A stretch of DNA of 5,704 nt from Nitriliruptoraceae bacterium (GCA_007121975.1 SKJO01000329.1:1-5704); one strand, 5' to 3'. Positions 1 through 5,704 are shown, numbered from the stretch's first letter. Made by a program: numbers and translations. Notes: generated by a model from the sequence alone, not told the origin.

Positions 1-1
1 C

Positions 2-382
2 GCCGAGCAGCTCGGCGCGGCCAGCGCCCCGCTGGTGTGCACCGAGCGCCGACCGTCGATGGCCTGCCTGCGGCTGCTCGACGGGCTGGCTGCCGCCGGC
101 GCCGACGTGCGCTACCACGGCGACTTCGACTGGCCCGGCCTACGCATCGGCGCGTCCGTGCTGGCGGCCACCGGCGGCCGTCCGTGGCGCTTCGGCGCGG
201 CGGACTACCTTCAGGCGCTCGACGACGGTGACCCGCGCACGCCGCTGAGCGGCGCGGCCGCCGACAGCCCCTGGGACCCCGAGCTCGCCCGGGTCATGGC
301 GCAGCTCGGGGTCATCGTCTACGAGGAGGATGTGCTCGACGTGCTGCTCGGCGACCTCGCCGGCCGGACCGGCCCGCGCTGA
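2..382 (+). CDS. jetD: JetD-like TOPRIM subunit of a Wadjet system, C-terminal part (TIGR02679/DUF2399), 5' end outside window
   Basis: The frame is open from the left edge to the TGA at 380-382, giving the last 126 residues. The visible part contains PLVCTERRPS (residues 10-19) followed by YHGDFDWPGLRIG (38-50), the signature of the DUF2399 domain that ends TIGR02679-family proteins. Glu15 and the Asp41-x-Asp43 pair match the TOPRIM metal-binding pattern (Glu, then DxD), so the nuclease centre looks intact. From family knowledge, JetD is the nuclease subunit of Wadjet. It works with an SMC-like ATPase (JetC), a kleisin-like protein (JetA) and JetB to cleave circular plasmid DNA. A full-length TIGR02679 protein is several hundred residues with an N-terminal DUF3323 domain, all of which lies off the left edge. 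JetD is often the last gene of its operon, consistent with an unrelated gene following here. An ATG at 59 and a GTG at 35 lie inside the domain and are not plausible starts. The family call is firm; membership of a complete Wadjet operon is inferred. Confidence 0.85.
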   Translation, partial: AEQLGAASAPLVCTERRPSMACLRLLDGLAAAGADVRYHGDFDWPGLRIGASVLAATGGRPWRFGAADYLQALDDGDPRTPLSGAAADSPWDPELARVMAQLGVIVYEEDVLDVLLGDLAGRTGPR

Positions 383-418
383 GCGCCACCGGCGGGGCGG
401 TGCTTCGAGCCTCGCGTC

Positions 419-423
419 AGGAG
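419..423 (+). promoter_or_regulatory. Shine-Dalgarno site fixing the acetyltransferase start
   Basis: AGGAG sits six bases before the ATG at 430. This favours that ATG over the in-frame GTG at 400, which would add ten residues and has no comparable site upstream. Confidence 0.7.
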
Positions 424-429
424 ACGACC

Positions 430-1230
430 ATGGCAGGCGGATCGAACCCGCTGGCGCACCGGTTCCACGAACACCTGCGGGACGTGTGGACCCGGCTCGC
501 CCGCTCGGTCCCCGGCGGCTGGGTGCACGACGCGCACGGCCTGCGCTGCATCGCGACCGGGTCGCCGAGCCCGTCGTGCAACCTCGCGCTGTCCGATGCG
601 GACCGGCGCGATCCCAGGGCCGCGCTGGACGCCGCCCACCAGCGCTTCGGGCAGGCCCGGCTGAGCTGGCTGCTCAAGCTCAGCCCGCAGCTCGACGAGG
701 ACCTGGTCGGGCACGCACGACGGCGTCGCCTCCACCTCGAGGAGGAGCCGGTCTACGCGATGCCGATCCGCCCGCGGACCGCCACCTCGGCGTCCTCGTC
801 GGCGTCCCGGCTGTCGATCCGCGTGGCCGACCACGACACCATCGACGATGCCGTCGCCTGCTTCGCCGACGGGTTCGGCACCGAGCCCGACGCGGTCCGC
901 CGCGAGCTCGGGCCCAACCTGCTGACCATCCCGACCTTCACCGTGTTCGTCGGCGAGCTCGACGGTGAGGCGGTCGCCACCTCGATGCTCGCGACCACCG
1001 CGGACGTCGGCCTGGCCGGCATCTACAGCGTCGCCACCCGTGTGGCGCACCAGGGCCGGGGGTTCGGCACGGCCCTCACCGCGGCTGCGGTCTCCGCGGC
1101 GGCGCAGCAGGGCTACGACACCGCGGTGCTCGAGCCCTCCCCGTCGGGCGCACCGATGTACCGGCGGATGGGCTTCGAGCCGGTCACCAGCACCCTCGAG
1201 GCGGTGGTCGCCCCCCTCGACCGGACCTGA
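430..1230 (+). CDS. GNAT-family N-acetyltransferase
   Basis: This protein of 266 residues probably transfers an acetyl group from acetyl-CoA to an amine; its substrate cannot be read from the sequence. Residues 128-262 form a typical GNAT domain. A beta strand TVFVGELDGEAVAT (171-184) leads to IYSVATRVAHQGRGFGTAL (198-216), which holds the acetyl-CoA pyrophosphate-binding motif Q/R-x-x-G-x-G/A as QGRGFG (208-213). The C-terminal APMYRRMGFEPV (241-252) is the usual end of the fold, with the Tyr often used as general acid. Residues 1-115 resemble the weakly conserved N-terminal half found in two-domain actinobacterial GNAT proteins, and a Ser/Ala-rich linker (119-127) joins the halves. The ATG at 430 was chosen for its Shine-Dalgarno site. 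The gene starts 47 bp after the jetD-like stop on the same strand, so read-through is possible, but nothing shows it is part of that system. No membrane segment or signal peptide is visible. Confidence 0.88.
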   Translation: MAGGSNPLAHRFHEHLRDVWTRLARSVPGGWVHDAHGLRCIATGSPSPSCNLALSDADRRDPRAALDAAHQRFGQARLSWLLKLSPQLDEDLVGHARRRRLHLEEEPVYAMPIRPRTATSASSSASRLSIRVADHDTIDDAVACFADGFGTEPDAVRRELGPNLLTIPTFTVFVGELDGEAVATSMLATTADVGLAGIYSVATRVAHQGRGFGTALTAAAVSAAAQQGYDTAVLEPSPSGAPMYRRMGFEPVTSTLEAVVAPLDRT

Positions 1231-1640
1231 CGGCACGGTCGCGCGGGCATGCGGTCGGGCGGTCGCGTCAGCGGGCCGTTGGGGTCGGCGCGCGGGTCGC
1301 GGCGGGGCGGTGGCAGAGACTCGCGGGGACGGAAGCTTCGTGCGTCAACGGGGGACCTTCGCCGCCGGTTGAGCGCCGATCTGCCCTGCACTCCGGGGCC
1401 GGCGCCTGTCAGGATGACTGCTGACACCCGGACCGTGCGTGGAGTCGTTCGCTGGCTCGACGCGTGCTCGCCCGGGTGTGCCCGGTCCCGACCACGACAC
1501 GCAGTGGCTCACGTCGTGCCGGCCGCAGGCGGGGTGACCGCCACCGGACGGCGTGGCCGTCGACCAGGAACGCGACCCGGGGGGTCATCGGTTCTCTGCT
1601 GGCTGCAAGCTGCCTCGACGGATGAGGCACCAACTGGTTG
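1231..1640 (+). other. Intergenic region without a supported gene
   Basis: About 410 bases separate the acetyltransferase stop from the hydrolase ribosome site. One plus-strand frame stays open from 1249 to 1641, but its codon bias is weak, its product is rich in Arg and Gly with no recognisable motif, and no ribosome site precedes its starts. Minus-strand frames here are equally unconvincing. The stretch carries one copy of the 22-bp repeat (1255-1276). The hydrolase promoter should lie here or inside the upstream gene, but I found no pair of -35 and -10 boxes I would defend. Confidence 0.5.
1255..1276 (+). repeat. 22-bp direct repeat, copy 1
   Basis: The 22 bases at 1255-1276, beginning TCGGGCGGTCGCG, recur exactly and in the same orientation at 4198-4219. 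The flanks on both sides differ. Here the repeat is intergenic, 24 bp after the acetyltransferase stop. An exact match of this length within 5.7 kb is not expected by chance even at this GC content. Confidence 0.7.
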
Positions 1641-1645
1641 AGGAG
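1641..1645 (+). promoter_or_regulatory. Shine-Dalgarno site fixing the serine hydrolase start
   Basis: AGGAG lies eight bases before the ATG at 1654. The GTG at 1645 overlaps this site and so cannot be served by it. The ATG at 1660 is fourteen bases away, which is too far. Confidence 0.65.
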
Positions 1646-1653
1646 TGGCGGCG

Positions 1654-3726
1654 ATGCGCATGGTCCACGACGTCTTCCAACGACTCGGCGTCTCCGGAAC
1701 GCCGGAACCCCACCTCCGCACCACAACGTGGTCCACCAGCCGATCCTGGGCAACGCTCGTGGTGCTGGTGGTCTGCTCGCTGCTGGTCTCCGGGGTGGGC
1801 TTCCCGCCGGCTGTTCCCGCACCGCCTGCGGCGCCCACCGGTCCGGGCCCAGACGCCGACGACCCGGCCGCCCCGACCCTGGTGGCGACGGACGTGATCG
1901 AGCCCGAGGCCCTCCAGGCCGTCGCTGCCCGCACCGACGAGGCCATCGCCGCGGCGATGGCGGAGCACAGCATCCCCGGAGGACTGTTCGTGCTCGTCGC
2001 GGACGGGACCATCGCCCACGCACAGGGCTACGGGCACACCGACCTTCAGCGCACCACGCCGGTCGACGCCCAACGCACCCGCTTCGACATCGGCTCGGTC
2101 AGCAAGCTGCTGACCGCCACCGCGGTGATGCAGCAGGTCGAACAGGGCGGACTCGACCTCGATGCGGACGTCAACGACTACCTCACCGACCTCGAGGTCC
2201 CCGACACCTTCCCCGAGCCCGTCACCGCCGCCCATCTGCTGACCCACACCGCCGGCTTCGGCGAGTACTACCTGCTCGGATCGGCCGCTCCCGGACCGGG
2301 CGAGTCCGACCCGCTGGCGGAGAGCCTGGCACGGTTCCTGCCGCCGCAGGTCCGCGCTCCGGGCCTCGCGCACCAGTACGACAACTTCGGCATCGCGCTG
2401 GCGGGCCACCTCGTGGAGAACGTCACCGGCGCGGAGTTCGAGGATCACGTGACCGCGAGCATCCTCGAACCGCTGGGCATGTCGAACAGCACCTACGGAC
2501 GAGCCGTCCCCGACACCGATGACGTCCTGCCCCACGAGGCCCTGCCCGGCGCCGAGGGTGCCGCCGAGGTACCTCCGATGTATGTCAACGCGCTGCCGAC
2601 CGGCGGACTGTGGACCACCGGTGAGGACATCGCCGCGTTCATGCTCGCCCACCTCGGCGACGGCGAGCACGACGGTGTCCGAATCCTGCAGCCCGACACG
2701 GTCGCGGAGATGCACCGCACCCAGTTCACCCCGGACCCGAAGCTCGCGGGCATCGGCTACGGCTTCTTCGAGCACCTCGTCGGCGAGCGGCGGGGCGTGC
2801 AGCACGGCGGCAGCTGGGTCGGGGCGAGCGCCCACCTGTACCTGCTTCCCGAGGCCGATCTGGGCATGTTCGTCGCGTTCAACCACGGCAGCGGCGTCGA
2901 GGTCACCCACACGCTGATCTACGACGCCCTGGACGAGCTCCTGCCGGTCAGCGCGGCACCTGCGGTCGGCGACCCGGACGTCGAGGTGGCGACCTACGCC
3001 GGGCAGTATCGATGGAACCGCCACGATACCTTCACGTTCATGCGGCTGGTGTCGACCCTGGCAGGCATCCGGATGCAGGTCACGGCCAACGACGACGGGA
3101 CCCTGGACACCGCCATGGCTCCGGTGGCGCTGCTGCCCGACACGCGCTGGGTCGCCACCGGACCCGGGGTGTTCGTCGAGGAGGGTGGCACCTCGCCCCT
3201 GGTGTTCGACACCGACGACAACGGTGAGGTGACCGGTTTGCACGTGGCCGGCCCGCAACTGTTCACCATGGACCGGCTGGCCTGGTACCAGACCACCGGG
3301 TTCGTCCTCGCCCTGCTGCTGTTCTTCCTGGCCGCTGCCCTGATCGCCGCGGTCGGTTGGCCCGCCGGCGCGATCAGTCGGCGCCTACGCCGCCGCACCG
3401 GCGACACCCCGGACGACGTGCGCCTCGCGCGACGGCTCAGCGGGCTCGCCGGGGGCCTGCTCGTCGCCTTCCTTCTCGGGATCTTCGGACACTTCATCCT
3501 CGACATGGGTGGCCTGGTGCGGGTCAGCCCCGTCGTCCAGGCGCTGCTGTGGCTGCCCCTGATCAGCGTCGTGCTGACCGTCGGCCTGGCCGTGGCCGTC
3601 GCCCGGCTGTGGCGCAACGACGAGGGTTCGACCGCTGGCCGGATGCACCTCTCCGGCGTTGCGGTCGTGCTGCTGGCCGCCATCCCGTTCCTCTTCCACC
3701 TCCGGCTGCTCGGGTTCCACTACTAG
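1654..3726 (+). CDS. Membrane-anchored serine hydrolase, class C beta-lactamase/penicillin-binding fold, with C-terminal membrane domain
   Basis: This is a 690-residue protein. Residues 33-50 form a hydrophobic export segment after a long polar N-terminus, followed by a Pro/Ala-rich linker (51-75). The catalytic domain (about 85-435) has all three motifs of the family. SVSK (148-151) is the SxxK with nucleophile Ser148, YDN (242-244) is the Y-x-N, and HGG (384-386) stands in for KTG. LTHTAGF (196-202) and the PTGGLWTTGEDIAAF stretch (315-329) are also characteristic. A beta-rich segment (about 445-540) follows, then four predicted membrane helices near 546-569, 597-617, 625-651 and 666-684. 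The Arg-rich loop after the first of these (575-594) is cytoplasmic by the positive-inside rule, which places the enzyme domain outside the cell. Relatives include beta-lactamases, DD-peptidases, esterases and D-aminopeptidases, so the substrate is open: peptidoglycan peptide or a small ester or amide. Flanking intergenic gaps on both sides suggest a monocistronic gene. Confidence 0.92.
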   Translation: MRMVHDVFQRLGVSGTPEPHLRTTTWSTSRSWATLVVLVVCSLLVSGVGFPPAVPAPPAAPTGPGPDADDPAAPTLVATDVIEPEALQAVAARTDEAIAAAMAEHSIPGGLFVLVADGTIAHAQGYGHTDLQRTTPVDAQRTRFDIGSVSKLLTATAVMQQVEQGGLDLDADVNDYLTDLEVPDTFPEPVTAAHLLTHTAGFGEYYLLGSAAPGPGESDPLAESLARFLPPQVRAPGLAHQYDNFGIALAGHLVENVTGAEFEDHVTASILEPLGMSNSTYGRAVPDTDDVLPHEALPGAEGAAEVPPMYVNALPTGGLWTTGEDIAAFMLAHLGDGEHDGVRILQPDTVAEMHRTQFTPDPKLAGIGYGFFEHLVGERRGVQHGGSWVGASAHLYLLPEADLGMFVAFNHGSGVEVTHTLIYDALDELLPVSAAPAVGDPDVEVATYAGQYRWNRHDTFTFMRLVSTLAGIRMQVTANDDGTLDTAMAPVALLPDTRWVATGPGVFVEEGGTSPLVFDTDDNGEVTGLHVAGPQLFTMDRLAWYQTTGFVLALLLFFLAAALIAAVGWPAGAISRRLRRRTGDTPDDVRLARRLSGLAGGLLVAFLLGIFGHFILDMGGLVRVSPVVQALLWLPLISVVLTVGLAVAVARLWRNDEGSTAGRMHLSGVAVVLLAAIPFLFHLRLLGFHY

Positions 3727-3910
3727 CCGGCAAGCGCTCGAGGCATGGCGCGGATCAGCCGGAGCTCGGCGGTGCGAGGAATCGTGAGATTCGCGGCCCT
3801 GCTCGGCGGTGGTGTTGCCGCGACGGTACTCCGGTGCGGTTCGCCGGAAACCGCCACATGGGTGGGGCATCGGGCTGGTTCCCTGGAGCGTGGACGACCC
3901 CGGCTGGCAG

Positions 3911-3922
3911 CGCGTCAGCGGG
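3911..3922 (+). repeat. Partial third copy of the repeat core
   Basis: CGCGTCAGCGGG here matches the 3' part of the 22-bp repeat (1264-1275 and 4207-4218) in the same orientation. At 12 bases the match is much weaker evidence than the two full copies. Here it lies inside the coding remnant and encodes part of QRVSG, so it may be coincidence. Confidence 0.3.
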
Positions 3923-4014
3923 ATCCCGATCCCGCGGGTCGTCGAGGTGCGCTGATGGGACGAGCCCGTCGCGTGGTTCCGCGTCGAGATCATCGCCGCG
4001 GCACCCAAGACGGA

Positions 4015-4052
4015 GGTGACGCATCGGTTGGTGGTGACGCATCGGTTGGTGG
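4015..4052 (+). repeat. Tandem duplication of an 18-bp unit
   Basis: The unit GGTGACGCATCGGTTGGT occurs twice back to back at 4015-4032 and 4033-4050, and the match runs two bases further. Eighteen bases is six codons, so in the frame of the decayed gene the peptide VTHRLV is repeated without shifting the frame. A slipped-strand duplication is the simplest explanation. Confidence 0.85.
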
Positions 4053-4180
4053 CGGCGCGGCAGTGACGGTGAGGACCTCGTGGATCCGCGCACGGACCCG
4101 GAGTCCGTCGTGGTGGCCCGACCTCTGGTCGTCATCCAGATTCCGGGTACCGGGGTCTCCACCGAACCCAGGATGGATCA

Positions 4181-4203
4181 GCCCGAACGTTGCCGGCTCG
4201 GGC
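4181..4203 (-). terminator. Possible stem-loop downstream of the cyclase gene
   Basis: GCCCGA (4181-4186) pairs perfectly with TCGGGC (4198-4203) around an 11-base loop, starting eight bases past the cyclase stop on the minus strand. There is no T-run on the exit side, so it is not a classical intrinsic terminator. GC-rich actinobacteria often use hairpins without a U-tract. One arm of the stem is the first six bases of the 22-bp repeat. Confidence 0.3.
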
Positions 4204-4219
4204 GGTCGCGTCAGCGGGC
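4198..4219 (+). repeat. 22-bp direct repeat, copy 2
   Basis: This is an exact copy of the bases at 1255-1276 in the same orientation. Read on the minus strand, it covers the end of the cyclase gene including its TGA (4211-4213) and a few bases beyond. It therefore lies at a gene end here, as it nearly does at copy 1. Confidence 0.7.
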
Positions 4220-5200
4220 TGTGAAAGCTTCACGCAGCGCCCGCCGTTCGTGCTTGCTGCCCTTGGCCTCGTACAGCGAGGCATCGGCGATCGCCAGCAG
4301 CTCGTCCGCGCTCTGGCCCGGCTGCCACTGGGCGACCCCGATCGAGCAGCCCACCGCCTGGGCAACCGCCTGCTGCAGACGGTCGCCGACCTCGCAGGCC
4401 GCATCCAGGTCGGTACCCGGCAGCACGACCACGAACTCGTCGCCGCCCAGACGCGCGAGCGTGTCACGGCCTCGCAGCAGCTCCCACCAGGTCACTGCCG
4501 CCTGCTCGAGCACCGCGTCTCCGGCCGCGTGCCCGTAGCGATCATTGATCAGCTTGAAGTCGTCCAGATCGATCAGCAGCAGCGACAGCGGCTCGTTGGT
4601 GCGCGAAACCGTGGCCTGCGCCTGCGTCAGTTCCCGACTGAAGGTGGCTCGGTTGGCCAGCCCGGTCAACGGATCGGTGGTGGCCTCCTGTCGCAACCGT
4701 GCAACCAGGGTGCTGGTGACCAGCGTGATCGTCCCTCCGGCCGCGAGGAACACCCCGACCATGCCCGCAACCATCGACGCGGGCCACATCAGCAGGGTGG
4801 ACGCGACCATGGAGGTCAGCGCCCACGCCAGATGGGCCACGATCGCGATCGGCGTCACCAGCAGCGCCGCCTTCATCGCGATCAGCATGTAGACCGCCAC
4901 GATGATCACGGGGCCCAGCTCGCCCCCGCCGGAGACCACACCCAGCCCCGTCAGCGTGGACGCGGCGATCAGCAGCGCGTGCGTCCAGGCCGGAGTGAAC
5001 CGATCAGCCAGCAGCATCGCGCCAAGGCCGATCGCGCCCACCACCCCGGCGATGATCAGCAGCCGCATCCGGTCCACCACCGGGTCCATCGCCGCGAACA
5101 GCACGACCGCGGCAGCCGCGAGGTAGAACAGTCCTGCGACGTAGCCGCGCTCCTGTGCGCTCGTCAGCATCGTCAGCTTCGGCTGTTGCGCCACCTGCAT
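4211..5200 (-). CDS. Membrane-bound diguanylate cyclase (GGDEF domain)
   Basis: Numbered from the ATG at 5200, the product has 329 residues. It should make cyclic di-GMP from two GTP at the inner face of the membrane. Residues 21-165 contain about six hydrophobic helices with little else, so no known sensor domain is visible. The GGDEF domain follows: DPLTGLANR (176-184), IDLDDFKLIND (210-220) with the metal-binding Asp and the guanine-contact residues, and GGDEF (252-256), the canonical active-site loop. RGRD (243-246) sits five residues before it, which is the RxxD inhibitory site, so product feedback is expected. The domain ends with GCSIGVAQ and the ADASLYEAK helix. The frame also has an ATG at 5233 without a ribosome site, and a GTG at 5194. 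Tandem GGGAGG sites favour 5200 or 5194. The start overlaps the end of the upstream nucleotidyltransferase gene by 28 bases, suggesting coupled translation. No EAL or HD-GYP partner is in the window. Confidence 0.93.
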   Translation of the reverse strand: MQVAQQPKLTMLTSAQERGYVAGLFYLAAAAVVLFAAMDPVVDRMRLLIIAGVVGAIGLGAMLLADRFTPAWTHALLIAASTLTGLGVVSGGGELGPVIIVAVYMLIAMKAALLVTPIAIVAHLAWALTSMVASTLLMWPASMVAGMVGVFLAAGGTITLVTSTLVARLRQEATTDPLTGLANRATFSRELTQAQATVSRTNEPLSLLLIDLDDFKLINDRYGHAAGDAVLEQAAVTWWELLRGRDTLARLGGDEFVVVLPGTDLDAACEVGDRLQQAVAQAVGCSIGVAQWQPGQSADELLAIADASLYEAKGSKHERRALREAFTAR

Positions 5201-5652
5201 CCTCCCATGTCCTCCCAGACTCGATTCTTCCATCGGCTGGGCACGGGCCTCGCTGTAGGCCGAGTCGGGATCCCGCCTGGCCGTGCCCTGGAAACCGCGC
5301 TCGTCGCGCGCATGGCATCGACCGCCAAGCGGCGCCGGTGCGCCTCGCTGAAGTCAACGCCGTCGATGGAGGTCAGCAGATCGATCCGCAACGGCGGGTC
5401 CCCGAGCTGGACCACGATCTCCGGATACAGGAGATCCTGCACGTTCAGTCCCGGATCACCGAAGCCGACGTCACGAAGTGCGCCGAGAAGGGCTTGGGAG
5501 TTGCCTTCGTCGACCGCGACCCCGATGTCGAGGTCGGCGGGAGAGCGCGGATGGCCATGGACGCCGACGGCGTAGCCCCCGACCACCAGGAAGCGCACCC
5601 TATGGGCGAGCAACCATCCGATGAACTCGCGGACGTTCGGGTCGAGCTGCAT
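5173..5652 (-). CDS. MNT-fold nucleotidyltransferase-like protein with an aberrant C-terminus
   Basis: The product has 159 residues from the ATG at 5652. FLVVGGYAVGVHGHPRSPAD (21-40) followed by LDIGV has the GG motif (25-26) and the D-x-D metal pair (Asp40, Asp42) of minimal nucleotidyltransferases, and RIDLLTSIDGVDF (89-101) supplies the third Asp (Asp91). These small proteins resemble AbiEii-type and MNT antitoxin nucleotidyltransferases, which can transfer a nucleotide to protein or RNA; the target here is unknown. MQLDPNVREFIGWL is a typical N-terminus for the family, and a TTG at 5697 would add 15 unsupported residues. The ribosome site is weak (GGATGGG). Relatives usually end with a conserved helix resembling DDLLxNKRAxGRxKDLAD. 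Here the sequence after RRRLAV (107-111) becomes Arg/Pro-rich (about 112-159), lacks that helix and has weaker codon bias. The 3' end may be frameshifted or replaced, so the gene may be degenerate. It overlaps the cyclase gene by 28 bases. Confidence 0.75.
   Translation of the reverse strand: MQLDPNVREFIGWLLAHRVRFLVVGGYAVGVHGHPRSPADLDIGVAVDEGNSQALLGALRDVGFGDPGLNVQDLLYPEIVVQLGDPPLRIDLLTSIDGVDFSEAHRRRLAVDAMRATSAVSRARPGGIPTRPTARPVPSRWKNRVWEDMGGCRWRNSRS
5201..5216 (-). promoter_or_regulatory. Tandem Shine-Dalgarno sites before the cyclase start
   Basis: On the minus strand GGGAGG occurs twice, at 5216-5211 and 5206-5201, separated by ACAT. The first is ten bases from the ATG at 5200. The second abuts that ATG and is six bases from the in-frame GTG at 5194. 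An out-of-frame ATG lies between the two sites. The pair argues against the start at 5233 but does not decide between 5200 and 5194. Confidence 0.55.
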
Positions 5653-5704
5653 CGTCCCATCCGTGGTGGCGTCGACGAAGCTCCTCCACCATCGCAAGAC
5701 GCTC

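Larger units (their letters stand above)
3809..4066 (+). pseudogene. Probable decayed small gene interrupted by an in-frame TGA
   Basis: No intact gene fits 3727-4210, but the frame through 3866 reads like real protein. GIGLVPWSVDDPGWQRVSG is followed by IPIPRVVEVR, then TGA (3953-3955), then WDEPVAWFRVEIIAAAPKTE and VTHRLVVTHRLVAARQ, ending at TGA 4064-4066. Between about 3860 and 4018 nearly every codon ends in G or C, as in the intact neighbours. Reading frames over the same bases on either strand give Arg/Ser/Pro-rich products. A CGA to TGA change would explain the internal stop. The frame opens after a TGA at 3785, and GTG 3809 or 3812 are the only likely starts, with no clear ribosome site. 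A neighbouring frame (ATG 3745) has fair bias over the first 28 codons, and another frame has fair bias after 4065, so further frameshifts are possible. I do not recognise the family. It could also be two very short genes. Confidence 0.4.

Noticed and set aside
319..1236. Minus-strand open frame of 305 codons opposite the acetyltransferase
   Set aside because: Its product is rich in Arg, Gly, Val and Glu with no motif, and it lies exactly antisense to a gene with a clear GNAT motif. Open antisense frames are expected in DNA this rich in GC.
1255..1276. The 22-bp repeat as a CRISPR repeat or palindromic operator
   Set aside because: There are only two full copies 2.9 kb apart with no spacer array, and the unit has no strong internal dyad.
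1414..1641. Possible small plus-strand gene starting at ATG 1414
   Set aside because: There is no usable ribosome site, codon bias is uneven, and the Arg/Gly-rich product has no recognisable feature. It ends just before the hydrolase ribosome site by chance of frame.
1585..3258. Minus-strand open frame of 557 codons opposite the serine hydrolase
   Set aside because: The plus strand carries all three catalytic motifs and membrane helices. The antisense product is low-complexity and lacks any recognisable domain.
3953..3990. Selenocysteine at the internal TGA of the decayed gene
   Set aside because: The only hairpin just downstream is a 4-bp GACG/CGTC stem with a four-base loop, unlike a bacterial SECIS element. 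The surrounding peptide shows no redox motif.
4190..5575. Plus-strand open frame of 461 codons across the cyclase and nucleotidyltransferase genes
   Set aside because: Its product is full of Gln, His and Arg repeats typical of the complement of GC-rich coding sequence. The minus strand holds a canonical GGDEF domain.

Overview
The window is very GC-rich DNA with strong G/C preference at third codon positions and Shine-Dalgarno-led starts. This fits a high-GC Gram-positive bacterium (Actinomycetota). The genus cannot be told from the sequence. Long open frames on the wrong strand are numerous, as expected at this base composition, and most are shadows.

Layout, left to right. (1) Positions 2-382 (+) are the last 126 residues of a DUF2399/TIGR02679-type protein, the JetD-like TOPRIM subunit of a Wadjet (condensin-like, anti-plasmid) system. 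The rest of that system, if present, lies off the left edge. (2) Positions 430-1230 (+) hold a GNAT-fold acetyltransferase of 266 residues, 47 bp downstream on the same strand. (3) Positions 1231-1640 hold no gene I can support. (4) Positions 1654-3726 (+) encode a 690-residue membrane-anchored serine hydrolase of the class C beta-lactamase/penicillin-binding fold, with four C-terminal membrane segments. (5) Positions 3727-4210 carry no intact gene, but one plus-strand frame has near-perfect codon bias interrupted by a TGA, which looks like a decaying gene. The same stretch has an 18-bp in-frame tandem duplication. (6) Positions 4211-5200 (-) encode a membrane diguanylate cyclase (GGDEF) with intact active and inhibitory sites. 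(7) Positions 5173-5652 (-) encode a small MNT-fold nucleotidyltransferase-like protein whose 3' end overlaps the start of the cyclase gene.

The genes do not form one obvious pathway. The two minus-strand genes overlap and are probably co-transcribed and translationally coupled. The acetyltransferase could be read through from the jetD operon. The hydrolase appears to stand alone between non-coding flanks.

The main points of interest are the edge of a Wadjet-like defence locus, a 22-bp exact direct repeat with copies at 1255 and 4198, the TGA-interrupted coding remnant, and the aberrant C-terminus of the nucleotidyltransferase. I see no tRNA, rRNA, CRISPR array, insertion sequence or replication origin.
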